A stretch of DNA of 64,000 nt, taken from the NCBI RefSeq assembly GCF_004168255.1, contig NZ_SEWG01000003.1:248001-312000 (forward strand). Direction: 5' to 3'. The DNA comes from Mucilaginibacter terrigena. GTDB lineage: Bacteria > Bacteroidota > Bacteroidia > Sphingobacteriales > Sphingobacteriaceae. The notes under the pieces were generated by a model, which saw only the letters and a program-made list of their open reading frames with translations, was not told where the DNA came from and made no database searches. Each line of letters begins with the position of its first letter. Within the stretch, counting starts at the first letter, position 1. Position numbers and translations under genes: made by a program. This document shows positions 25,616 through 33,977 of this stretch, piece after piece.

Positions 25616-26587
25616 ATGCTACAACGACCAAGAAGAAACCGTAAGAGTGAAGTTATCCGCCAGATGGTGCAGGAAACGCATGTTAGCGCGGCTAACCTGA
25701 TATTCCCGCTGTTTATTGTGGATGGCGTGAACCAGAAAACCGAGGTGGCATCCATGCCGGGCATCTATAGGTATTCGATAGATAATTTGCTGCGCGAGGT
25801 GGAAAGTTGCATGAAACTGGGCTTACATTCGTTCGACCTTTTCCCTAATATCGACGAGGCATTAAAAGATAAGTACGCTACCGAAAGCCATCGCGACGAA
25901 AGCCTTTACCTGCGCGCTATCCGTGCGGTTAAAAAGGAGTTCCCGGAAGCTTGTGTAATAACCGATGTTGCGATGGATCCCTATAGCAGCGACGGCCATG
26001 ATGGCGTTGTTGAAAATGGCGAGATCCTTAACGACGAAACACTGGAAATTTTAGGCAAAATGGCTTTGGCCCACGCCCGCAGCGGTGCTGATATCATTGC
26101 CCCAAGTGATATGATGGACGGCCGTGTGGGTTACATCCGCGAGATGCTTGACGATAACGGATTTACCGGCGTATCTATCATGTCGTACTCGGCAAAATAT
26201 GCCAGTGCTTTTTATGGCCCGTTCAGGGACGCATTAAACTCGGCCCCAAAATTCGGCGACAAAAAAACCTACCAGATGAACCCTGCCAACCAACGCGAAG
26301 CGCTAATAGAAGCCCGTTTGGATGAAGCGGAGGGCGCCGATTTCCTGATGGTGAAACCGGCTTTAGCTTACCTTGATGTTATCAAGCTAATAAAAGACGA
26401 TACCGAACTGCCGGTTGCGGCCTACAACGTAAGCGGCGAATACGCCATGATCAAAGCTGCCGTACAAAAAGGCTGGCTGAACGAGCAACGTGCTACGATG
26501 GAAGTGCTCACCAGCATCCGCCGTGCCGGCGCCAGCGCGATACTGACGTACCACGCTAAAGAGGTGTTGGCGAATAAGTGGCTTTAG
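25616..26587 (+). CDS. hemB: Porphobilinogen synthase (delta-aminolevulinate dehydratase)
   Basis: This 323-residue enzyme condenses two 5-aminolevulinates into porphobilinogen. Both Schiff-base lysines are visible: SYSAKYAS (Lys194) and MVKPALAYLD (Lys247). In the metal-site segment DVAMDPYSSDGHDG the three zinc cysteines of the E. coli-type enzyme are absent and Asp is present, so it should be a magnesium- rather than zinc-dependent type. The gene follows the tandem-word repeat after hemCD. Confidence 0.97.
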   Translation: MLQRPRRNRKSEVIRQMVQETHVSAANLIFPLFIVDGVNQKTEVASMPGIYRYSIDNLLREVESCMKLGLHSFDLFPNIDEALKDKYATESHRDESLYLRAIRAVKKEFPEACVITDVAMDPYSSDGHDGVVENGEILNDETLEILGKMALAHARSGADIIAPSDMMDGRVGYIREMLDDNGFTGVSIMSYSAKYASAFYGPFRDALNSAPKFGDKKTYQMNPANQREALIEARLDEAEGADFLMVKPALAYLDVIKLIKDDTELPVAAYNVSGEYAMIKAAVQKGWLNEQRATMEVLTSIRRAGASAILTYHAKEVLANKWL

Positions 26588-26588
26588 A

Positions 26589-26688
26589 AAGCCCCACCCA
26601 AACCCTCCCCGAAGGGGAGGGCTTATGAATGTAATATTAAAAGAAAACAAAAAGTCTCCCCTACCGGGGGAGATTTAGAGGGGGCTAA
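26589..26688. repeat. GC-rich leader repeat, copy 1 (upstream of hemL)
   Basis: The unit starts agccccacccaaaccctcc, has a small palindrome ctccccgaaggggag, an A-rich middle, then ctcccctaccgggggag and agatttagagggggct, ending at the hemL ATG. Its ends are loosely inverted. An inverted full copy lies at 36570-36646 and a right-half copy at 28012-28043. Confidence 0.75.
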
Positions 26689-27999
26689 ATGAATAAACCT
26701 GATATAAGCAGAGCAAAATCTGCAGCACTGTACGAAAAAGCGAAGACCTATTTCCCGGGTGGGGTAAACTCACCGGTAAGGGCGTTTAAATCTGTTTACG
26801 GTACCCCGCTTTTTATCGAGAAAGGCGATGGCAGCCACATATGGGATGCGGACGGTAACGAGTTTATAGATTTTTGCTGCTCGTGGGGGCCGCTTATTTT
26901 AGGGCATAATAATGCTGCTGTACGTAATAAGGTTACCGAGGTAATGCAAAAGGGCATGTCATTTGGCGCGCCTACTGCTTTGGAGAACGAGCTGGCGGAA
27001 CTGATCCTCGGCAATAATAAATTTATCGAAAAGATCCGGTTTGTAAGCTCGGGTACCGAGGCGGTAATGTCGGCCATCAGGTTGGCAAGGGGGTATACCA
27101 AACGCGATAAGATCTTAAAATTTGAAGGCTGCTACCACGGCCATTCCGATAGCTTATTGGTGAAGGCAGGCTCGGGCCTGGTAACCTTTGGCGAGACCTC
27201 ATCTGCGGGCGTACCAAAGGCTTTTGCTGATGAGACGATAGTTGTATCATTGAATGATAAAAAAGCCCTGCACGAGGCCTTTGAAGAGTTTGAGGGACAA
27301 ATCGCAGCCGTTATTATCGAGCCTATCCCTGCTAATAACGGGTTATTATTGCAAACCAAAGAATACTTGGAGTACCTGCGCCAGATCTGTACCGATAACG
27401 GCACCATGCTGATATTTGACGAAGTGATCTCCGGTTTCAGGGTCGGGTTTGAAGGCGCTGCAGCGTACTACGGCATCCGGCCGGATATTTTGACGTACGG
27501 AAAAATCATAGGTGGTGGCCTGCCCGTAGGGGCTTATGGTGCATCTGCCGAAGTAATGGATTATATCTCACCGGTTGGTTCGGTTTACCAGGCGGGTACG
27601 CTATCGGGCAACCCGGTTGCCATGGCGGCAGGCATAGCGCAGCTAACCGAGTTATTAAAGCCCGGTTTTTACGACGAACTGCATGCTAAAACCGCCGGTT
27701 TTGTAAAAGCTATACAGGATTTTGTTGCAGAGCGCGGGTACCGGTTTAGGGTATCCACCATCGGCTCCATCTTTTGGTTTGCATTTACTGACCAGGACAA
27801 CATTGCCACAGCCGAAGATATTGACCCGGCCAGCATGACAAAATTTAAAGAAATGCACCACGAACTGATAAACAGGGGCATTTATTTAGGCCCGTCGGGC
27901 TACGAGGTTGGCTTTATATCAGCCGCCCATACACCGGCCGACTTAGAAACCACAAAAACAGCTATATTTGATAGTCTGGATATTGTATTTAAATCATAA
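26689..27999 (+). CDS. hemL: Glutamate-1-semialdehyde 2,1-aminomutase
   Basis: This 436-residue PLP enzyme converts glutamate-1-semialdehyde to 5-aminolevulinate. The PLP Lys is in YGKIIGGGLPVGAYG (Lys272), with FVSSGTEAVMSAIRLARG for phosphate binding and LIFDEVISGFRVG with the PLP-ring Asp. Length is normal. The start codon directly follows a repeat whose end, agagggggctaa, could serve as a weak ribosome-binding region. Confidence 0.97.
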   Translation: MNKPDISRAKSAALYEKAKTYFPGGVNSPVRAFKSVYGTPLFIEKGDGSHIWDADGNEFIDFCCSWGPLILGHNNAAVRNKVTEVMQKGMSFGAPTALENELAELILGNNKFIEKIRFVSSGTEAVMSAIRLARGYTKRDKILKFEGCYHGHSDSLLVKAGSGLVTFGETSSAGVPKAFADETIVVSLNDKKALHEAFEEFEGQIAAVIIEPIPANNGLLLQTKEYLEYLRQICTDNGTMLIFDEVISGFRVGFEGAAAYYGIRPDILTYGKIIGGGLPVGAYGASAEVMDYISPVGSVYQAGTLSGNPVAMAAGIAQLTELLKPGFYDELHAKTAGFVKAIQDFVAERGYRFRVSTIGSIFWFAFTDQDNIATAEDIDPASMTKFKEMHHELINRGIYLGPSGYEVGFISAAHTPADLETTKTAIFDSLDIVFKS

Positions 28000-28011
28000 T
28001 TAGAAATAATG

Positions 28012-28043
28012 TTTCCCTATCGGGGAGATTTAGAGAGGGCCAA
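28012..28043. repeat. GC-rich leader repeat, right-half copy before the kinase gene
   Basis: gtttccctatcggggagat and tttagagagggccaa correspond to the last third of the unit at 26589-26688, again ending directly at an ATG followed by GAA/AAA. It separates hemL from the histidine kinase. Confidence 0.7.
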
Positions 28044-28919
28044 ATGAAAAAGACACTTGTAATATTTTACGCTATCATCATTTATGCGGTTGCAGAACTG
28101 ATATGGTGGGGGTATATGCTGGTACACCTAAACCCAAGCCGTAAAGGCATGATACTGGGCGAAGGCTGCATGTTTGTTACCGTGTTTTTAATCGGGGCTT
28201 ACTTCCTGCATAAATCCTTAAATAAAGAAACCAAACTGCGCGAGCAACAAAAAAATTTCTTGCTTTCGGTTACGCACGAGCTTAAATCGCCCCTGGCATC
28301 TATCAAAATATTATTGCAAACCATCCAAAAGCGTAACCTGACAAAAGAGCAGATATTGAACTTTATTGATAAATCGCTGCTTGATGTAGAGCGTTTGGAT
28401 GATATGGTAGAGAACATGCTGCTGGCATCAAAAATTGATAACCGCTCGTACAGCTTCCCTAAGGCTAAATTTAACCTATCTGTTTTGGTGGATAGCATTG
28501 TAAACCGCCTGCAGATCAGCAAATGCGATTGCAACCAGCAGATCATTAATGCCGAAATTGAGCCGAAAATTGAAATAACAGGTGACAAATTTGCATTAAC
28601 ATCGGTTGTTACTAACCTGGTAGAGAACGCCGTAAAGTATTCGAGCCCCTGCGAAACCGTAAACGTGAAGCTATTTGAGAAGGATGGCAAAGTTTACTTT
28701 CAGGTGGCAGACCATGGCATAGGTATTGCAGACAGTGAGAAGCCGCGTATTTTTGATAAATTTTACCGTGTAGGCAGCGAAGATACACGAAATACAAAAG
28801 GAACTGGTTTGGGCTTATTCATTGTAAAACAAGTATTGGATAAACACCAGGCCAGTATAAAAGTTAAAGACAACCGCCCTGCCGGGAGTGTATTTGAAGT
28901 TGTATTTGGATTAACCTAA
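28044..28919 (+). CDS. Sensor histidine kinase
   Basis: This 291-residue kinase has two N-terminal membrane helices (about 5-25 and 37-55) with almost no periplasmic domain. A HisKA domain follows with phospho-acceptor His78 (SVTHELKSPLASIKIL), then an HATPase domain with N-box LVENAVKYSS, DHGIGI and KGTGLGLFIVK. The lack of a sensor domain suggests it senses membrane state or a partner. It sits inside the heme cluster and pairs with the next gene after 13 bases. Confidence 0.92.
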   Translation: MKKTLVIFYAIIIYAVAELIWWGYMLVHLNPSRKGMILGEGCMFVTVFLIGAYFLHKSLNKETKLREQQKNFLLSVTHELKSPLASIKILLQTIQKRNLTKEQILNFIDKSLLDVERLDDMVENMLLASKIDNRSYSFPKAKFNLSVLVDSIVNRLQISKCDCNQQIINAEIEPKIEITGDKFALTSVVTNLVENAVKYSSPCETVNVKLFEKDGKVYFQVADHGIGIADSEKPRIFDKFYRVGSEDTRNTKGTGLGLFIVKQVLDKHQASIKVKDNRPAGSVFEVVFGLT

Positions 28920-28932
28920 ACAAATAGAGATC

Positions 28933-29640
28933 ATGCCAAACAAAAAAAGAATTTTATTAGCCGAAGACGAAGACCATTTATTGGAGGCCATCAAATTAAA
29001 CCTGGAGCTGGAGGGTTACAAGGTTTCTACAGCAAACAATGGTAAAAAAGCCCTTCAGATCTTCAAAGAGGAACGCTTTAACCTGGTAATACTGGATGTA
29101 ATGATGCCCGAGATAGACGGCTTTGTGGTTGCAGAAACCATCCGTTTAGAGAACTCGGAAGTGCCTATCATGTTCCTTACCGCCAAAAATACCAATGAGG
29201 ATAAAATATCGGGCCTTAAAAAAGGTGCCGACGATTACCTTACCAAACCATTTAACCTGGAAGAGTTGATACTGCGTGTAAATAACCTGGTAAAACGCAG
29301 TTTAAAAGGCGACGACCTGAAAGAGTTTAACAGCTACAAGATAGGCGACAAAACCATCCACTTTAACTCGTTCGAACTGGTAAATGGCGACGAAAGCATT
29401 ACCCCGCTTACCAAAAAGGAAACTATGCTTTTAAAGCTGCTGATAGAGCGCCGTAACGAGGCCGTATCGCGCGAGCAGATACTGGAAACCGTTTGGAACT
29501 ACGATGTGTACCCATCAACCCGTACTATTGATAACTTTATCCTGACGTTCCGTAAATATTTTGAGCCCGATCCTAAAAACCCGGTTTACTTCCATTCTAT
29601 ACGCGGTGTGGGCTATAAATTTACAGACAACCAGCACTAA
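28933..29640 (+). CDS. OmpR/PhoB-family response regulator
   Basis: This 235-residue regulator has a receiver domain with phospho-acceptor Asp55 (VILDVMMPEIDG), Lys in KKGADDYLTKPF, and a C-terminal winged helix (about 140-232, VSREQILETVWNYDV then SIRGVGYKF). It is the partner of the upstream kinase. Position among hemL, hemE and hemJ suggests it regulates or responds to tetrapyrrole synthesis, but no operator is visible. Confidence 0.93.
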   Translation: MPNKKRILLAEDEDHLLEAIKLNLELEGYKVSTANNGKKALQIFKEERFNLVILDVMMPEIDGFVVAETIRLENSEVPIMFLTAKNTNEDKISGLKKGADDYLTKPFNLEELILRVNNLVKRSLKGDDLKEFNSYKIGDKTIHFNSFELVNGDESITPLTKKETMLLKLLIERRNEAVSREQILETVWNYDVYPSTRTIDNFILTFRKYFEPDPKNPVYFHSIRGVGYKFTDNQH

Positions 29641-29643
29641 TAG

Positions 29644-30165
29644 ATGTTTACAAACAGGGCACGCATATTAGTAACCGGGCTTTTTGTAATACTGCTGGCC
29701 GTTATCCTTAAGTTAAAGGTTTACGAACTGGCTGCCGTATGTGTAATGTTCATCGGGTTTTTAATATGGGGCTACTTTAAACAGGGTACTATTGTGCTGG
29801 CGGCAAAAGCTTTCCACCAGAAGGATTACGACAAAGCCGAGAACCTGCTGAAGCAAGTGCCCAAAGCCGAGTGGCTGAGCAAACGCCGCCGCGGCTTTTA
29901 CGAGTTTATATACGGCGGGGTATGCCTGCAAAAGCGCGAATACGCCGAAGCCGAGCAGCACTATGAATTGGCCGCCCTGTACCCGCTGCGCAGCGCAAAC
30001 GACCATGTGGCAGCGCTGGTGCATGTGGCAAACATAAACGTACGCAACGGTAATTACGAAAAGGCAAGGGTTTACCTGCAGCTTACCGAAAAACATAAAG
30101 ACAATATAACTGCCAAAATGAAGGATGTGATCCAAAAGGTTGAGCAGGAATTAAAGAAACACTAA
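29644..30165 (+). CDS. Membrane-anchored TPR protein
   Basis: This 173-residue protein has two membrane helices at 8-25 and 29-47, then TPR-like helical repeats (AAKAFHQKDYDKAENLLKQV, REYAEAEQHYELAALYPL, NGNYEKARVYLQLTEKHK). It starts four bases after the regulator stop codon, so it is likely cotranscribed. The overall shape, membrane anchor plus TPRs beside heme genes, recalls HemY, but it is much shorter and I do not equate them. Confidence 0.75.
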   Translation: MFTNRARILVTGLFVILLAVILKLKVYELAAVCVMFIGFLIWGYFKQGTIVLAAKAFHQKDYDKAENLLKQVPKAEWLSKRRRGFYEFIYGGVCLQKREYAEAEQHYELAALYPLRSANDHVAALVHVANINVRNGNYEKARVYLQLTEKHKDNITAKMKDVIQKVEQELKKH

Positions 30166-30168
30166 AAC

Positions 30169-30249
30169 AGAATCAAGATGTAAGAGTCAAGAATCAAGAA
30201 GAAATCAACCAAATTAGCTCTTGATTCTTGACTCTTGATTCTTGACTCT
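30169..30249. repeat. Tandem-word inverted repeat upstream of hemE
   Basis: The left arm (30169-30199) is aatcaag, gtaagag, gtcaag, aatcaag. The right arm (30219-30249) is cttgatt, cttgact, cttgatt, cttgact. The loop is 19 bases. It ends nine bases before the hemE ATG. The same words form the gene end at 16831-16865. Confidence 0.8.
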
Positions 30250-30258
30250 CAAAGAAAC

Positions 30259-31284
30259 ATGAAAGATTCGTTATTTATAAAAGCCGCATTTTCAGAGAAA
30301 ACAGAACGACCGCCCGTGTGGATGATGCGCCAGGCAGGCCGTTTTATGCCCGAATACTGGGAGATCAAAAACAAGTACTCGTTCCTGGAGATGTGTAAAA
30401 CACCCGAACTGGCTGCCGATGTTACCATGCTGCCGGTTGACCTTTTGGGTATCGATGCCGCCATCCTCTTTTCGGACATTTTGGTTACCAGCGAAGCCAT
30501 GGGCGGCGACCTGAGCTTCACGCAAGGTGTAGGCCCTAAGTTTGCCAACCCGGTACGCACACAGGCAGATATCGATAACCTGCAAACCAACGTTGGCGAT
30601 AAGCTGCAATATGTTGCCGATGCTATAAAAGTAATTCAGCAGCGCTTAAATGGCAGCATCCCGCTGATAGGTTTTGCAGGCGCGCCGTTTACGGTTATGA
30701 GCTACCTGGTTGAGGGTGGATCGTCAAAAGATTTTAAGCTAACCAAACTGATGTTGCATAACCATCCGGAAATGGCGCATCAGCTTTTATCAAAAATTGC
30801 AACGGTTACGGCCGATTACCTGAACCTGCAGATAGCAGCCGGTGTTAATGCCGTACAGATCTTTGATAGCTGGGCGCAGGCATTATCATGGGATGATTAT
30901 ACCGAATTTTCGCACCGTTATATTGTGGAGATCATCAGCAAGCTGAACAGGAAGGATATCCCGGTGATATCGTTTTGTAAAGGCAGTTCGGTGTTCGCGC
31001 CACTGATGGCCGAAGCCAAACCGGATGTGATCTCCATCGATTGGAATGTTGACCTGCTGGATATCAAGAACCGTTTACCAAAAAATATCGCCGTACAAGG
31101 CAACCTCGACCCGCATATATTGTATGCTGATAAAAAAGTAATAAAAGAACGCATCTACCGCCTGTTCGACCGGATGAAAGGCGAAAACGGCTTCATCTTC
31201 AACCTGGGCCACGGCATAATGCCCGATATCCCGTTTGATAACGTGAAGTACGCGGTAGAGGTGATAAAAGAATATAAATGCTAA
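30259..31284 (+). CDS. hemE: Uroporphyrinogen decarboxylase
   Basis: From the ATG at 30259 this is 341 residues. The substrate-binding motif RPPVWMMRQAGRFMPEY is near residue 17, followed by DAAILFSDILV, GFAGAPFTVMSYL and NLGHGIMPD. It decarboxylates the four acetates of uroporphyrinogen III. An upstream in-frame TTG would add eight residues encoded by the inverted repeat, so I reject it. Confidence 0.97.
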   Translation: MKDSLFIKAAFSEKTERPPVWMMRQAGRFMPEYWEIKNKYSFLEMCKTPELAADVTMLPVDLLGIDAAILFSDILVTSEAMGGDLSFTQGVGPKFANPVRTQADIDNLQTNVGDKLQYVADAIKVIQQRLNGSIPLIGFAGAPFTVMSYLVEGGSSKDFKLTKLMLHNHPEMAHQLLSKIATVTADYLNLQIAAGVNAVQIFDSWAQALSWDDYTEFSHRYIVEIISKLNRKDIPVISFCKGSSVFAPLMAEAKPDVISIDWNVDLLDIKNRLPKNIAVQGNLDPHILYADKKVIKERIYRLFDRMKGENGFIFNLGHGIMPDIPFDNVKYAVEVIKEYKC

Positions 31285-31291
31285 TAAAGAA

Positions 31292-31383
31292 TATGTCATT
31301 GCGAGCGATAGCGTGGCAATCTCGTCGCCTGGTTAATGAACGCGAAGAGATTGCCACGTCGCTACGCCCCTCGCAATGACATA
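31292..31383. repeat. 92-bp inverted repeat between hemE and hemJ
   Basis: TATGTCATTGCGAG (31292-31305) is the exact reverse complement of CTCGCAATGACATA (31370-31383). GTGGCAATCTC (31313-31323) likewise pairs exactly with GAGATTGCCAC (31347-31357). The element would form a cruciform or long RNA hairpin and looks like a paired REP (BIME-like) or MITE. Degenerate halves are at 22365-22453. Confidence 0.8.
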
Positions 31384-31394
31384 ATATTAAAAAC

Positions 31395-31928
31395 ATGTAC
31401 CAATACGTTTTAGCCATACATATCATATTTGTAGTCTGCTGGATGGCGGGGCTGTTTTACATGGTGCGCCTGTTTATTTACCATACTGAGGCGCAGGATA
31501 AACCCGAACCCGCCCGCACCATCCTCTCTGACCAGTTTCAGATCATGGAGCGTAAGCTTTGGTGGATCATTGCTACGCCAAGTATGTATTTTGTAATTGC
31601 CGCCGGTGTAACCATGCTTTACATTAACCCAGCATTATGGAAAATGCCCTGGCTTCATATAAAGCTGTTATTTGTAGTGGGGCTGATCATCTATCATTTC
31701 ATTTGCCAACAAAAAATGAAGCAAATGGCCAAAGGGGTTTTCAAATGGACATCAACCCAATTACGCCTTTGGAATGAACTGGCCACCATCATCCTGTTTG
31801 CCATAGTTTTCCTGGTGGTTCTAAAAAGCACCATCAACTGGATCTTCGGGGTAATCGGTATTATCCTTTTCAGCCTCATCATCATGTCGGCTGTGAAGGT
31901 TTACAAGTATTTGAGGGAGAAGAAATAA
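31395..31928 (+). CDS. hemJ: HemJ-type protoporphyrinogen IX oxidase
   Basis: This 177-residue protein has about four membrane helices. The HemJ motifs are visible: a His in helix 1 (VLAIHIIFVVCWMAGLFYM) followed by VRLFIYH, and WLHIKLLFVVGLIIYH in helix 3. HemJ oxidises protoporphyrinogen IX to protoporphyrin IX with bound heme b. Its place after hemE supports this. No hemG, hemF, hemN or hemH is in the window. A CopD/DUF-type membrane protein is the alternative reading. Confidence 0.8.
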   Translation: MYQYVLAIHIIFVVCWMAGLFYMVRLFIYHTEAQDKPEPARTILSDQFQIMERKLWWIIATPSMYFVIAAGVTMLYINPALWKMPWLHIKLLFVVGLIIYHFICQQKMKQMAKGVFKWTSTQLRLWNELATIILFAIVFLVVLKSTINWIFGVIGIILFSLIIMSAVKVYKYLREKK

Positions 31929-32021
31929 CCAAATGCTATTGCATTTAGCTTATTGTTCCAATTTGAACAGATTGAACAATATCTTTACCTGGTTTTCCGT
32001 AGCCTGCTTTAGGCTTCAAGG

Positions 32022-33296
32022 TTACTTCTGCAAATAAACCACCCCATCCTTTATCACCAGCCTTACCTGTTTAACCGCTTTAATATCCTCCGCAGGGTTG
32101 CCCTCAACGGCTATAAGGTCGGCAAGAAAACCGGGTTTTATATTGCCCAGGGTTGCCAGTTCAAAAACTTTGGCGTTTACCGATGTGGCAGAACGCAGCA
32201 CATCAACAGGTTTCATGCCATACTCCGCCATTAGCAGCATTTCGCGGGCATTATCGCCATGCGTAAACACGCCCACATCGCCGCCCATGCAAATAGTAAC
32301 CCCGGCAGCTAACGCGTCCCTGAACATCGTGCGTTTCGCTTTTACGTCTTCAGGGTCGGCATCAACACCTTTTTTCCATCCGCTGTAAATATCATTGGCT
32401 TCAACTGCCGCAAGGGTGGGGCATAAGGCTATCCCTTTAGTTTTCATCAGCCTGAATAGTTCGGGCGTGCCGCCATCGCCGTGCTCAATGGTGTTAACGC
32501 CCGCCGCTATAGCCCGGCGCATGCCTTCTTCACTGCCCGAATGCACCACCACCTGCCTGCCGCGGCTGCTGGCCACCGCCACAGCAGCCTTCAGTTCATC
32601 AATCGTAAATGTCGGGGTGGCACCCTCGTCGGTAGCCCAGTAATCGGCGTAAAGCTTTACAACATCCGCCCCGTAGCCTATCTGTGAACGCACAACTCTT
32701 GATACACCCTCAACGCCATCGGCCTCTTCGGCGCCAAGCAGCAGGTGCAGCTCGGCAACGTTGCTTTTTGGCCCGTAAGCCCCTGTGGTAACAATTGCGC
32801 GTGTGGCTACAAGCATGCGGGGGCCGGGCACAATGCCTTTATTGATAGCGGTTTTTAAACCCACATCGTCATATGCGGCACCTTCGGTACCCAGGTCGCG
32901 TACGGTGGTAAAGCCTGCCATTAAGGTGGCTTTTGCATGTTCAACAGCGCGGGCGGTGCGCTCGGCCCGGCTTTCGTTCATTACCTGTTCGTTCCATTTG
33001 GTTTCATTATAAGGGTGTAAAAACAAATGCGAGTGGCCCTCTATCATCCCCGGCATAACTGTTTGGCCTTTTAACACTACGATTTTTGCAGATGCAGGTA
33101 TTTTGATGGCCGATGGTTCACCCGCTGCTTCGATATGATTGCCTTTGATTAAAACATACCAGTTGGTATGCATTTGTTGCCCGTCAAAAACACGTTCGGG
33201 TTTAAGCAGGATATATTTGTTGGATGAGGAATCTTGTGCAGCACTTCGTAAGCATAAAAGAAAGATGGCGGAGATCACAAGGTTAATAATTTTCAT
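32022..33296 (-). CDS. Secreted amidohydrolase (imidazolonepropionase-like)
   Basis: This 424-residue protein has a signal peptide ending near SAAQ21. The metal-binding motif is MPGMIEGHSHLF (His88, His90), with later ligands in VVHSGSEEGMRR, NTIEHGD and CMGGDVGVFTHGDNA. The family hydrolyses amides, often prolyl dipeptides or imidazolone-type rings. Export suggests scavenging in the periplasm. The substrate cannot be assigned. Confidence 0.85.
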   Translation of the reverse strand: MKIINLVISAIFLLCLRSAAQDSSSNKYILLKPERVFDGQQMHTNWYVLIKGNHIEAAGEPSAIKIPASAKIVVLKGQTVMPGMIEGHSHLFLHPYNETKWNEQVMNESRAERTARAVEHAKATLMAGFTTVRDLGTEGAAYDDVGLKTAINKGIVPGPRMLVATRAIVTTGAYGPKSNVAELHLLLGAEEADGVEGVSRVVRSQIGYGADVVKLYADYWATDEGATPTFTIDELKAAVAVASSRGRQVVVHSGSEEGMRRAIAAGVNTIEHGDGGTPELFRLMKTKGIALCPTLAAVEANDIYSGWKKGVDADPEDVKAKRTMFRDALAAGVTICMGGDVGVFTHGDNAREMLLMAEYGMKPVDVLRSATSVNAKVFELATLGNIKPGFLADLIAVEGNPAEDIKAVKQVRLVIKDGVVYLQK

Positions 33297-33404
33297 TAGA
33301 TATAATTTAGGTTACTTTGAGCCATTAAAAGGCAAAGGAAATTTAGCTAAAATTATTTTATAACCCATGCAACCATTTACAACAGTTTTACATCTTAGTT
33401 TTAA

Positions 33405-33977
33405 ATGATGTTTTTGGAACCTAAGCGCACGATAGATGAATTGGTAAAATGCTGCAAGGCCGGGCAGCGTAAGGCTCAGGAATTGCTGTACAAGCAGTTT
33501 GCGGCGAAAATGCTGGGGGTTTGCATGCGCTATGCTACTGATAAAATGGAAGCCGAGGATATGCTGCAGAACGGGTTTATAAAAATGTTCCAAAAAATTG
33601 ATGATTACCGCGGGGATGGATCGTTTGAGGGCTGGGTAAGGCGTATAATGGTGCACAGCTCTATTGAGTATTACCGCCGCCACCACAAAATGATGCAGGT
33701 AGTTGATATTGATAACACCGGGCACGAGCCATCTGTAAACGCCACAGCCGCAAGCAGCCTGGAAGCTAAGGACCTGCTGATGCTGATAAAGGCGCTGTCG
33801 CCGGGGTATCGCATGGTTTTCAACATGTACGCCATTGATGGCTACTCGCACAAGGAGATCGCCGAAATAGTAGGCATTAGCGAGGGTGCATCTAAATCGC
33901 AATTATCAAGGGCGCGGGCTATTTTAAAGGAACAGGTATTAAAAATGGACAATAAGAAATATGAATATGCAGGATAA
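33405..33977 (+). CDS. ECF-family RNA polymerase sigma factor
   Basis: This 190-residue protein has sigma region 2 (residues about 15-85: LLYKQFAAKMLGVCMRYATD, MLQNGFIKMFQKIDDYRGDG) and region 4 (about 125-178: YRMVFNMYAIDGYSHKEIAE followed by GISEGASKSQLSRAR). It overlaps the next gene by 17 bases, so the two are coupled. Start could be 33405 or the next codon, also ATG. Confidence 0.92.
   Translation: MMFLEPKRTIDELVKCCKAGQRKAQELLYKQFAAKMLGVCMRYATDKMEAEDMLQNGFIKMFQKIDDYRGDGSFEGWVRRIMVHSSIEYYRRHHKMMQVVDIDNTGHEPSVNATAASSLEAKDLLMLIKALSPGYRMVFNMYAIDGYSHKEIAEIVGISEGASKSQLSRARAILKEQVLKMDNKKYEYAG

Noticed and set aside
29644-30165. Assigning the TPR membrane protein as HemY
   Set aside because: It is less than half the length of HemY and shares only the general membrane-plus-TPR layout.
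25537-30249. CRISPR array
   Set aside because: The periodic words are only 7-9 bases without unique spacers, and no cas genes are present.
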